From Crocodylus rhombifer (taxonomy: Eukaryota > Chordata > Crocodylia > Crocodylidae): a DNA stretch of 64,000 nt. Shown in pieces: positions 46,401 through 58,400 of the stretch (its first letter is position 1; every line of letters begins with the position of its first letter). The notes beneath the pieces were generated by a model. That model was given only the letters and a program-made list of their open reading frames with translations, was not told the DNA's origin and made no database searches. The stretch spans positions 62,001 to 126,000 of the forward strand of contig JAVSML010019193.1 in NCBI GenBank assembly GCA_038503035.1. Direction: 5' to 3'. Made by a program: the position numbers and the translations under genes.

Positions 46401-49400
46401 GGGGCACATGTACCAGAGGTTGGCTGTCTGCATTAAACCACTTCAGTGCATAGGGACTCTCATCCTCACTGTCTATACAGTCATTGCAATATGTTTAACG
46501 GCCTCATGGGATGTGCTGAGTAGGAGCTGTGAATTTCAAGGCTTCTGACCCCAGTTTGCCATCTCCATTTTGAGGATGCTCTTGGAAAACGGGTAAGGCA
46601 CTTCAGTGAGGTGTGAAGACCTTAGTCCGCTGTCCCTGGATTTAGCTAGCATTGTATTTATGCTGAATCCCAGTTGATTCGTGGCCTTTTTCCAGTCCCA
46701 ACACCACGCCCTGAGAGCGTATGCTTGTAGTTCTTTATCTGAGCACTTCTGCAGGGTGTTTCCAAAATCCTAGTGCAGGGGTGCTGATCTGTGTTGTGAT
46801 TTGCTTTGGAGGCGAGGAGAGGGGAATCAGTTGTTGCTTCATGGGTGGATCCAAAGGGCTGGCTTTTGTCCTCGGTGACAAAGAAGAAGCCAGAGACTCT
46901 CTTTTCAAGGACTTTCAAATTAACCTTCCCCTAATACCACGGATGAGGACCCAAGGGAAAAGTTAGTAAAGGAAGTTCATTCTGTGGTGAAATGCCGGGC
47001 TAGCGGCTCCGGCACCGCTTCGGGGAGCCGCGGGCTTTGCGGAGCTGTGCGAGCGCGCGGCTTGTGGGGCGGGATTGAGGTAGCTCTTAGCCGCCCTCGA
47101 GGTTCGCCGAGTTGGCACAAGCAGACGACTTAGGGTAAGTAGTTAGTGTCTCTTAATCTATCGGGTGTCCGCTGGTTCACGAGGTTTCAGAGCCAGCCCT
47201 TGCTCTCCAACAGCGGAGCTGGTCCGAAGCTCGGTGCGGCTGCCGGCTCCGTAGTCCCAGAACTGGTCCACGGCTCATGAATGGGAAATACAAAGCAATA
47301 CTGTAACACGGTGAATTGTTGTCAGTTGTCGGATTTCCGAGGCCTTCGCTGGGATACGCCCAGGCGGGGCGGCTGAGAACCGGTCTGCGGGGTGATCGGG
47401 CCCACAGAGTTTTCCAGTCGTCGTCTCTGCTGCTTCCTGCTTTTTTGCCTCTTTTATAGATGTTCGTTGGACTGCCTCTGTGACACTAACTATAATATAT
47501 AGAGAGAGGATAATTTTCTTGTACATAATTATTGCTAGGCAGATTTTCTACATAAGTTTCATTTCTGCAGAAACGACACTTCTAGACAAGAAATGAAACG
47601 TACAGAACGCGCACGTGTAGCGTAATGCCAGCGGAGAAAAGTACAAAGCGCTCATTTTGATTAACAGTCGACTTCAAGGTTACATAAATGTGAGAGTGCT
47701 GCGCGGCAGTTATACAGAAAAGGGAAACGAATATAAAGTCTTTGCAAAAAGCTGTAAGATAGTTACATGCCCCCCTGCCGTGGGGCAGTGAAACATTTAT
47801 GTGGTGGTTTCATTTAAAAACGGGTTGATGGTGAATAGTCCCTTTTCCTCGTTAGGTTCATTAGAAAGTTTGGTATAGACAAAGGCACTTACAGAGTTTA
47901 TACGGTTTTGGATATACTTCATAACACAAGAACAAATACAAAAGAAAATAATAATAGGTACAAATACTAAGAGGAGTGCCGAAAGTAGGTTAGATAGCCA
48001 AGATGAAATATTAAAACCTAGCGCATTAAAGACTTGAGAAAGTAGACTGTTGCCAACGCCAGCGATGCCGTTGACACGGGTAGCTATTTTGCGAATACTA
48101 TTAACCTGTTGGTTAAGTGGAATGGAAACATTTGGAATTGCAATGCAACGTAGGTCATTAGATAGGTTGAGGTATTGACATAGGCCACCATGTTGGAGTA
48201 ATAAGGCATCTAACGCAAGGCGGTTTTGGATAGTCATTTGGGAGGTGGCTTGTAACTGTTGATTAAAGAGGGAAAGACTATCAGCCGTGCGGTTCGCTAA
48301 TAATTCTACCTCTTCAGCCAGTTGGGCTAGGGCAACGCGGGTTTTTGTTATACCGACTCCCCAAACAAATAGACTTTCGGTGGCCCAACTAAGAGCTTGA
48401 GTTACTTTTTCTCCATGGGTTAGGGAACTCCATACTGGCGCATGCGATCTAGTTTCTCTGTGTTTTATAGAAAGGCTCGGTGGGTTGGCAGTAGATGCGT
48501 TTAAAGGTGGGCAGAATAGAAGTGATGCAAGAAAACATTGTACGGCGCTAAGGGTGGCAGGTAAAGCTGTATATGCCTTTCCATTAGAACAGGCCCAGGC
48601 AAGGCCTATTGGTGCTGGGGTGAGTAACTTGGAGCACTGTTTAGGAAAGGGAAAAGCGTGTCTTGTTCGTTCTGGGGGGCCGGGCTGTTTTATTGGGAGT
48701 GTGACGCCATGGCAAGCAGCGTTTAACAATATTGCTCGTAACGTGGGATAATAGAATCCGAACCAGGATTCATTTCTGAAGGGACCTGGTTGAGATAAAT
48801 TTACAGCTGAAGAATTACTCCATTTTACTAAAGGTGTCGGCTGGATAAGAGGGGATAAGGTAACTACAGGTATGGCAGCTCGACCATGTGGTGTGAGATC
48901 AAGGTGCCATGGTGGAGTAACTAAACGAGGATCCATGTTAGTGACTGGTCTGGTCGGGACCAGTCGTTACCATTAGGGTGAATTCCCCATGGGATAGCTG
49001 AACAAGCGTATGGGGTCTTGTTAAGAAAACATTTCGTTTCAGTTGGTTCAGAGGACAAACTAGCAAGTGTAAAATTTTGTGGCCAAGAATAATTGATAGA
49101 ACCGGAATTTTCACTTAGGAAAACGTGTATGGAAGTTTTTGAACTCAGAGAGATTTGAGAGAACCAATTGGATAGATTAAATGGTTCTGGGTAAAGAGTA
49201 AGGACTGGATCTTGGACGGACATGGGAGTTTTTAAACAGGCAGTTAATCCCCGTCCTTCTTCTTCCTCTCCAGTTGCATTGGCCCATAGGGATAACAGTT
49301 GCAGTACAGTGTTGGGTGAATCAGATAAAGACGAAGAGATAAGGACAGGTGTAATGACTAGGAACAGGAAAACAGTGTGTCACTAACGATAGACATAGCA

Positions 49401-52400
49401 TGGTGGGCATTAGCTTGTAGCTATAGTTCATTTACGGGTATTTTTTAGGCGTGACAGATGGTGTTGTATGGTGGTTACGACGGTGATACGCAGGGGTAGT
49501 GTCAACGGAACGATGAATAGGCTCGCCGACGTATCGCGGTAGCAGGGAATACGGCCACTCTTCGGAGGAGTGGTTTCTACGGAGTCAAGGCGCGTATACA
49601 AGGTGGGTGACGGAGGTTTCCTGAACAGCTGTCCCATGCGATGCACTTGCCTGTAGAGAAAATAAACTGGTTAAGGCAGGGTATAAAAGCTATATACAGA
49701 ATAACAGCTAGTCTTTTATCTCGGAACGACAACTCAGCCAATTATGATGGGCTAATAATGTCTTATTGGGCGCGTCACTTTTAACGTGATAAGTGTTTGG
49801 GTAGGTTCCTGCAGATTGTATTATTCCTTGGTATAGAAGCTGTTTCTTTTCATTAGGCCCTGGTATGGCTACCCAGACGAGTTCCTCCAGCTGGAATCGA
49901 GGCTCCCACGGTTCTGGTGTTTCTTGCTTTCTGTCAGTCCATAACGACTTGTCTTTATTTAGTTGGATCAGAATTTGTGGTAGGCGGCTTGTCCAATTTG
50001 AATATGTGCCATTTCCTGTTAGACGGCGCTTTTCTTTGAGGATGCCTATGAAACGTTCAACGACACCATTTGACTGTGGGTGATATGGGATGCGAGTGTG
50101 CCAGACGATGTTATAGGTGTTGCAAAAAACTGCTAGGGCCTTTGACGTAAAGGGTGGTCCTCCGTCGGATTGGATCTCATTTGGCACTTGCCAGAGGCTC
50201 ATGGCCTGAAGCAGCGCAGAACAGACGGTTTTGGCAGTGGTCTTTGTAAGCGGGATGCATTGCAATTGTCTGGTGGCTAGACCGACTAGGACTAATGCCT
50301 TAGCCTGATGCTTGACTCCAGGGAGTGGTCCCATGAGATCAACTTGCCACGTCTTTCCTGGGGAAGAGTACTTTGGGTCATATGCTTGTTTGGCCGATGC
50401 GGTAGGCGTAGTCTTGACTTTATTACATATATAGCAGGTTTGACTTCGTGCCTTCCAATCTTTAAGTGTGATGGTAAATGGTGGCGTTTCAGCAGTTACT
50501 CGCTTCCATTTGAGATGAGCTTTGTTGGGGCTGATATGGCCCCAGAACTCATGTAGCCATTGCACTAAGTGTTGATTATTGACATCTGTCTTAGTGAGGA
50601 TGGCTGCTGCAACTTGTTGTGGTCTATTTGCTGTTTTCTTGATGGCCACTGCACGCTTCTCTGCATCCTGTAACACGGCGTCGATGTGGGCGTGGACTGG
50701 GTCGGTGTCTGGTCGGTGCGAATGGGTGTGCTGTAACAGAGGTATGGTTTTAAATTGAAGCAATATAGCGAAGATATCATTCCACAAAAGTTGGTTTTCT
50801 GTGGCTTGTGCTTGCCCAGTTAATATTTTGTAGATATATTGGGAGTCAACAGCTATTACAGGGACAGGTTCACGGACATTATGAGCATCTAGGCAGTGTT
50901 GGAGGGCTCCTTTGAATGCAAGGAGTTCTTCGAGTTGTGCATTTGGGGGTGGGGCTGCAGGCTCTACTTCAATGTATTGGCATGGGCTACAGAAGAATCC
51001 ATGTGCTCCACCATGGGCCGTACTTCCGTCTGACGCTATCCAGGCAGGTAGCATGGTGCCATGCATTAGTAGGAGGTTCTGGTGAGGGAGGGAAGGTGTT
51101 AAACTTGCTGGCGCCTCTTTTGTCTTCCAGTGGTGGAAGTGGAAATGGAAGACTTGTACTAATTCTTGCCAGGTGGTACTTAAGCCATGAAAAGTTGGGT
51201 CTGGTTGGTCGGGAACAAGGAGTGGAAGTAGTGTGACGCCTGATCCGATGAGGGTTCCTGTGGTCGTAGAGATGTTGGGATAAGCAACTGTGGCGAGCTG
51301 AGATGCTAGTAAGAGGGTTCCCGTGACTCCATATCGAAGTTGGGACGGTTGCATGGCTTTATAAGTTGAAAATACTAGCTTGTTATCGCTGGTAGTGCCG
51401 GCTGCCCAAAGTATTTGACTTGTATGTCCGAGGGTAACAGTTATAGACTCATTGGGGCTGACGCTGTGGAGAACTGTGGTTGAGGTGGCCTCTGCGAGTT
51501 CTTGTAACTTATCATAGTCGCGACTGGGGTCCCATATGCTTCGAGTATCAGTTTTAACGCGTAGTTGCTGATGTAGACATGCGATGACTTCTAGATGACT
51601 TGTTGGTACATGAGCTCTGTGCCAGTTTAGCTGGCCTAGAAATTGTTGAATCTCCTTTTTCGTTGGGGTAGTACCTTTGATCCAGGGGATGGTTGGAGTT
51701 GTATGCGTTGTTGCTTTGCGAGTGTCATGGTCGAATACTTCGCCAAGGAAAAAAATGTGAGGCTTTGCGGTGAGTTGAGATTTTTGCATGTTTACAGTCC
51801 ATTTATGGGCTTGTAAGTGATGTATTAATTTTGCTGTAGTCTGGGTTACTACTTCTGGAGTTTTGCCCATGATAGCAATGTCGTCTACGTAACTCCAGAT
51901 GTGAACATCATCAGACGTAGAGAAGGCCTCAAGGGTAGCGTTGACGGCTGCTGTGGCTACTGCTGGTGAATCGCAGTACCCTTGGGGACAGACGTTCCAT
52001 TTAAACATTTGTCCGTTTACGCACATGTTAAGTATCCCGACGTCATGGATAATAGGGATAGAAAAGAACACGTTTTTGAGATCTAAGGTGCTTCCAAACC
52101 AGGGGGTTGCCTGGTAGGCTGTCATTTCGCTTAAAGTCTGTGGTAGCGTCCTAAGGCTGGGCTGCGATAAAGGTTCTACTTGCTTGTTGGCACGACGATA
52201 ATCAACTACGAGTCGAGCTTCGTTAGGGCTTCCGGGTTTTGCAATGCCCCATGCAGGTGATAGAAACTTAGCATGTGAAATTTTGGAAATACGTCCTGCT
52301 TCTTGTAGCTCGCTGAGAAGTTTCTGGAGTGACTCTTGAAGATGTGCCTTTGTAGGGATGGGCGTGTAGCGCCATGACGGGTGATTGACGACTTTCGGCG

Positions 52401-55400
52401 TATGGGGTGCGATGCTCGATGTTTTACAGGGGTCGACTGGAAATGCTTGTATAAGCGTAGGCTTGAGATCGAATTTGAGGATTTCGGAGGCACCGAGTAG
52501 GTTGACATCTCCTATCGCTGCTACGAACGACTTTCTTGTTGGGTGTTGTACACAACGGCCTAACTTGACGCTGGCGACGGAGTTTAGGCCTTGTACGTGG
52601 ATTCTTTTTTTAAGCGGGGTGTGGGGGGTAGATGGTTGGATGACTGAAATTTGTGCTCCGGTGTCTAGGAGGAACCTAATTGCTATTGCCGTCTTGAGGC
52701 CTAGAGGGCCTTTATCGGATGAGTTGCTTTTGATGTAAATAGTTGCATAGGGGCGTTGATCATGCAGTTGTTGAGGTTCGCCACTGAGGTTAACTGCCTC
52801 GGCGGCTTCTACTCGTTTTTTGGCTTTGACTGGCGGTTAGGATCCCATCCTAGTTTGATGGCGAGGGTCAGTTGCTCTCCCTCTGATAACTTTCGGAGAG
52901 TCGCTTTGTCTAGCCCGGATCGTCCCAATAGGAAGCCGAATCTTGCTCGCTCTAATGGCGTTCGAGTAGGTGGTCCTTGGGCTGGTGGTTGTTGGGGCAA
53001 ATTATAGGCGGAGGGATGACTTGGCTGTTGAATCAAGGGCTGTGTCCATACTGGTTGAGTTGTAAGGGCTGCTGGGGGAAATGGAGAAGGCGACTGAGAT
53101 ACAGCTCCGGTGGGTGAGAAGGACTGCGGTTCCACGAGTAGAGCATGTCGTTTTAATATTTGACTGGCAGGGGAGTCTAGATGGCATTGTAAATGAAGAA
53201 CAGTACCGCTAGGCTTGCCGACAACAGTAATCATTACTAGGCGAGCCGCTTGCCCAAACCTGGCTCCATAAACTTGGTATGCTTCTTCTACCCCTTCCAG
53301 GGTGATTGGGACTTTACTGGGATCTGGTAGGTACTTATGTGGCCATTTGTCCACAGTGGCCCTGAAATCTGCGTTGCCAACTGGGTTTGCTCTAGGATCC
53401 CATCGCAGGAAAGAGCAGCCTATCGTGGCATAAATAAGTGACAACGCTCTTGGTTGCTCAAGTAGAGTAGAGAGCCCGTCGTGGATTCTGTAGGGACAGC
53501 TGAGAAGTGCCCCGACAGCTAGGGCAGCCGGCGATAACAATGGTAACCCTTCAACATCTAGAATTTCGGTATTCACGCAGACTCCTCCACTCCTGGGATT
53601 GTTGCATTAGATACCGCGCTTCTGTCTTGTCCAGTGTCCCCATAGTGTGACGGCTACGAGACGGCCTAACCAGATGGCGGGGGTTTCATCTGGGCCGATT
53701 CGTGTATCCAAACAGAGTTCTCGTAACTCGCTTCGGTCGCGCGTGCTGAAGACGATGGTTGTACGTTCTGGTTTCATGGGGTCGCGAGACTTTCCCTTAG
53801 TTTTGTTATTTCCTGTATGCCGTTGGTTGCTCTCGCCCTCGTTCTCTTCTTTTATACTTTCTTCTCCTTCTCCCCTTTCGCCCTCCTTTTGCTCCCCTTC
53901 GTCTCCAGAAAATAGAAGTGTGTCATCCTCCTCTCCATCTTCTTCAGTAGTAACTTTTCGAGTCCGGGTGGTAACAGGCAAGGCAGCTCTTCGAGTGGCA
54001 GCTGGTAAGGTGGCTTTTCGGGTGGCAACTGGTAAGACGGCTAATGGCGGAGTTGTCAGCGGCAACGGTGGATAAATTGGCGATATTAGCGTGGTAGTAG
54101 TAGCGGGAGGGTTAAGTTCTGTAGCGGCGCGGCGGCTGGCGGTGCGGCGACGGCGGCGGTACAATAGCAACGACTGGGGGGTAGAGGAGCTTCGCGGCGA
54201 TGACAACTGGAGGGTTAGGCTCTGAATATGGAGGCGGTTGCTTACATCCGGTGGGTGTATATTCTGGAGCGGTTGGAGCAGTTGGGGGAAGGCATGGAAG
54301 AAACTTCGCTTCCTTCAAGCACTCAGGGCTCTCTTCCGAGTTGGTCAGCACGCTTGATGCCTTTGCGGCTGCTAGCTCTGTGGCGTTGCGGCACGCAGCG
54401 TGGAGCTGCGACTCTAAGTCTCCTATAGCTCCTACAGCATTTATGAAGTGTCGCAACAAAACTTCTGTCGCTCTGCTGGGTATTATTTCTGTTTTGTTAA
54501 AGAGTCTTTTCTTGGCTCCCCTCTCGGCTTCTAGTTCGCGGCGGCGGAGGACTAGACTATCATAGGCCTTCCCAGTTTCAGGTATTTGCTGGGGGTTAAT
54601 TTGGCCGGGGGGTGCTTTCCTATGGCATTATGAAGGAGCCGTAGAATAGAGGCTTGTTCTTCACTGGCCGGCGACGCAGCTCCCTTGGAAGGGAGAATAC
54701 CTGCAAGGGCTCCGTTTCCCCCTGCGGTTGTTGGGGAAAATATACTTTGGGGGCGGCCATTACACACCCCAGAGCAGCAGCAGCTAGTGAGCATGTCCAG
54801 ATCCTACTTTCTGGTTCGTTCACCCAGATGCGACCAGAGATTTGAGTCTTAGGTGTCTTACTCTACTTAGATGTGAGCCTGCCACGTGATAGGCAAGATG
54901 ATTCCAAAGATCATCCAAGGTCGGTGGGGGTGAACCGTGTCCCAGTCGCCAGGGACACATGCGGACTAGCATGGCCTGATCGTCTACTTGGGATCCTGTT
55001 CGTGACGCCACGTGGCGGGATGCCGGGCTAGCGGCTCTGGCACCGCTTAGGGGAGCCACGGGCTTTGCGGAGCTGTGCGAGCGCGCGGCTTGTGGGGCGG
55101 GATTGAGGTAGCTCTTAGCTGCCCTTGAGGTTCGCCGAGTTGGCACAAGCAGACGACTTAGAGTAAGTAGTTAGTGTCTCTTAATCTATAGGGCGTCCGC
55201 TGGTTCTCGAGGTTTCAGAGCCAGCCTTTGCTCTCCAACATGGAGCTGGTCCGAAGCTCGGTGCGGCTGCCGGCTCCGTAGTCCCAGAACTGGTCCACGG
55301 CTCATGAATGGGAAATACAAAGCAGTACTGTAACACGGTGAATCATTGTCAGTTGTCTGGTTTCTGAGGCCTTTATCTTCGCCGGGATACGCCCAGGCGG

Positions 55401-58400
55401 GGCGGCTGAGAACCGGTCCGTGGGGTGATCGGGCCCACAGAGTTTTCCAGTCATCGTCTCTGCTGCTTCCTGCTTTTTTGCCTCTTTTATAGATGTTTGT
55501 TGGACTGCCTCTATGACACTAACTATAATATATAGAGAGAGGATAATTTTCTTGTACATAATTATTGCTAGGCAGATTTTCATTTCTGCAGAAACGACAC
55601 TTCTAGATAAGAAATGAAATGTACAGAACGCGCACGTGTAGCTTAATGCCAGCGGAGAAAAGTACAAAGCGCTCATTTTGATTAACAGTTAAGACTTCAA
55701 GGTTACGTAAATGTGAGAGTGCCGCGCGGCACTTATACAGAAAAGGGAAAATAATATAAAGTCTTTGCAAAAAACTATAAGATAGTTACACGTTCTTTTA
55801 CCAAACCTCGCTGCTGCTTGTAATCTCTCCAGCCAGTGCCACCAATTCATGGCTGCCTGTTTCCATCCAACAAGGGCCTCCACGTCTTTAAGTCTGGTGT
55901 CGCCCTGTTGGGATCAAGGGGCCCTTGCACTGAGCTGAGTGCATATTGCATTAAATTCTTGGGATATAGCAGCTTTTAGATGGCACTGAAGCTAGAAACC
56001 TCTGGGTCTTGAGGCAGGGAGCTGTGGCACACCAGGCAGTCCTTATTCTTTGCTCTTGCTTGAAATGGTGACCTTTAAGCCAGGTTTATGTATGGCTGGT
56101 TTGCTTTTCAAAGAGTGGGCAGCAAACAGCAGTGATATTTTCCATCTCTCTCTTTGTCTGCTTTTCCTTATGTACACTTGGTTTGGACTCTCCTTTCTGC
56201 CTCTCCAACAGGGCTGTGGAGAAGAAGAAAAAGTTGCTGGAGAAAATTAAAGAGCAGCTGGAGAAATTGAACGTCCAAGTCACGGACAAAGAGGAGAACA
56301 AGCAGATCGCTCTGGGCACGTCCAAGCTGAATTACTTGGATCCCAGGATTAGTGTGGCCTGGTAGGTTATTGGCAGACTTGAAATGTGGTTTGCGAACCT
56401 CTTGCATACCCTGTAGTGTGCGTGCCCATCTTGGACGTGGAGAGTAGAGCAATAAGGCATGAACAAGGAGAAATAAATATCCGACCCCTTAAGCGTCTCC
56501 AGTCAAGGTGGGTAAGTGTGAAGGGATGCACATGGTCAAAAATAATCCAAAATATCCCTACGTTACAGTGGGCTCTACGTTTAGTGCTTCCCACGCAGGG
56601 AAGAGATTTGGAAGTCAGTGGGGACAGTTTGCTGAAAGCATTAGCTCAGCAGCTGTCGGAGGCAAACAAGATGTTAGAAATGATTGGGAAGGGAATTGTG
56701 AAGAAAATGGAAAGTATCAGCATGCCCCTTTTATAAATCCACGGTGTGTCCGCACCTTGAATACTGTGCCCAGTTCTGGTCCCCGCACTTCAGAAAGGAG
56801 GTAGAAGAATTGGAGAAGGGCGGCAAGGATGGGGAGTAGGATGGAGGGGCTTCCCTATAAGGGAAGAGCAACAAGGCCAGGCCTGGTTTACAAAATACTA
56901 GGTGCTGACGAGAAGGTCAATAGGGATGTATTAGTGCCTGTCTCACGATACACAGACTGGGCATCACAAGATAAAACTAGTAGGTCATAAGTTTAAACCA
57001 AACACAAAGGTTTTATATTTTTTTACATGCTGTGTAATGAACTTATGGCCCTCATTGCCACCAGCCAGATCCAGGAGGGGATTGGACAAATTCTTGGAGG
57101 AAAGGGGCATCAGTAGTTACCATGCATGCGAGCTAGGGACACAGCCTCTGCACTGGGACTTCCCAGACCTTGAATGCTGGAGGCTGCAAATGAGGGAGGA
57201 GTGGTGTGGCGGGGGGGGACACGAACGAGACCCACTTCACTCTTCCTTTCAGCATCTGCTCTCTGCCACTGTTTGGTGGAGGAGGCTGGGCAAGGTAGAC
57301 ATATGGTCTGGCCCAGTAAATGGCAGTTCTTGCGTTTTGTGGAATAAGCCCCTTGAATTGCAGCTGGAAACTCCTTGGGGGTCGTCGGTACAGTCTCAGA
57401 GCACGGGCATCGTGCTCCTAATTAGAAACACTGCTTGCGTCCCCTGTATGCACCTAGTCGGCGCTCCCCGTCGGGGTGAGCGAACACACTGCAGTCATTA
57501 GGAGACTCTTTGAAACCCCCTTCATGCATTAGGGGAAAAACCATCCCCGTTTACCAACGGAGAACTGAGCCCAGGGGTAGCTAAATGCCTCGGCAAGTCA
57601 TTTTGTATCTGAGCTGGGGTTTGAACCCGCATCTCTTGTATCAGTCCAGTGCTCTAGGCCATTTTCTAAACTTAACTGATTCACATCACACAGTTCAATC
57701 CAATTTCAATTCAAACGAAGGGTTAATAGATGATCATTGACCATCACGGCAGGGGGTGGTTGGAAGCAATTGGGGAGCTATAATAAGGCTGTTTAGAGAG
57801 CTGCAACCATGCACAACTGCTTCAAGTGCTGTTCTCATGGGTGCAATGGACCCGAGGTAAGGTGGCGTTGGCACATTTGACTCTGGAAAGGTGTTACTTC
57901 GTGCCTGTTGGACTCTGCTTGCAATGCTGATCTGAGTGCCTGAGGATTGGTTTTCCTAAAAGCAACGCAGTATATACATGTTAATGAATACTGTTTCAGT
58001 TGCCTAGTTCAGACTGCCCTAGTTTACATTGACTTTAATCCTCATTCGGTGAGGATTAGTTTATTTGGATTGGCCAATTTTAATTTGAACTACAGACGTC
58101 CACGTGTATACAGCGATGGCTGTAGTCTGGATGAAACCTAGAAAGACACAGCGTTTATAAACGGCCCTATGCACCAACCCACGTGGCTTTCCTCCATTAC
58201 AGCATGCAACAGGAGCATAAAACCCAGCCAGCCCTGCCTGTGTGTTAGAGAAAGGACACATGCTATTTGTGAAGACTTCCAGCTTTGTTCGTTATCGTGG
58301 GGCAGGGAGCCTTCATAGGCAACTTGCAGAACATAAGAAAGTGCCCTGCAAGTCGGTCTGGCCTGCCTGGGTGCACGTTGCCTTACCCCGTGCCTTATGC

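Larger units (their letters stand above)
46984..55790 (-). mobile_element. Endogenous retrovirus, near full length, antisense to TOP1MT
   Basis: 8.8 kb provirus with 5' LTR on the right, primer-binding-like site, gag (broken), pro-pol (open), env (frameshifted), purine tract and 3' LTR on the left. The LTRs differ at about 40 sites by hand count (roughly 5%), so the insertion is not recent. A possible 6-base target duplication with one mismatch flanks it (CATTCT 46978-46983, CGTTCT 55791-55796). Traits are mixed: single -1 frameshift between gag and pro-pol, YVDD reverse transcriptase, no CCHC box in Gag, Env TM region of alpha/gamma type. I cannot assign a genus. Gene breaks show it is not a functional virus. 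Confidence 0.95.
44290..56211. other. Intron 18 (11.9 kb), expanded by a provirus
   Basis: Contains CR1 (44860-45755), the provirus (46984-55790) and short unassigned sequence on both sides (45760-46980, 55800-56200). Without the provirus it would be about 3.1 kb. Confidence 0.8.

Noticed and set aside
49865..51236. Plus-strand frames inside the provirus (72-106 codons)
   Set aside because: Antisense of the long pro-pol frame.
53647..54075. Plus-strand 142-codon frame
   Set aside because: Shadow of the acidic/Thr-rich part of proviral gag on the minus strand.
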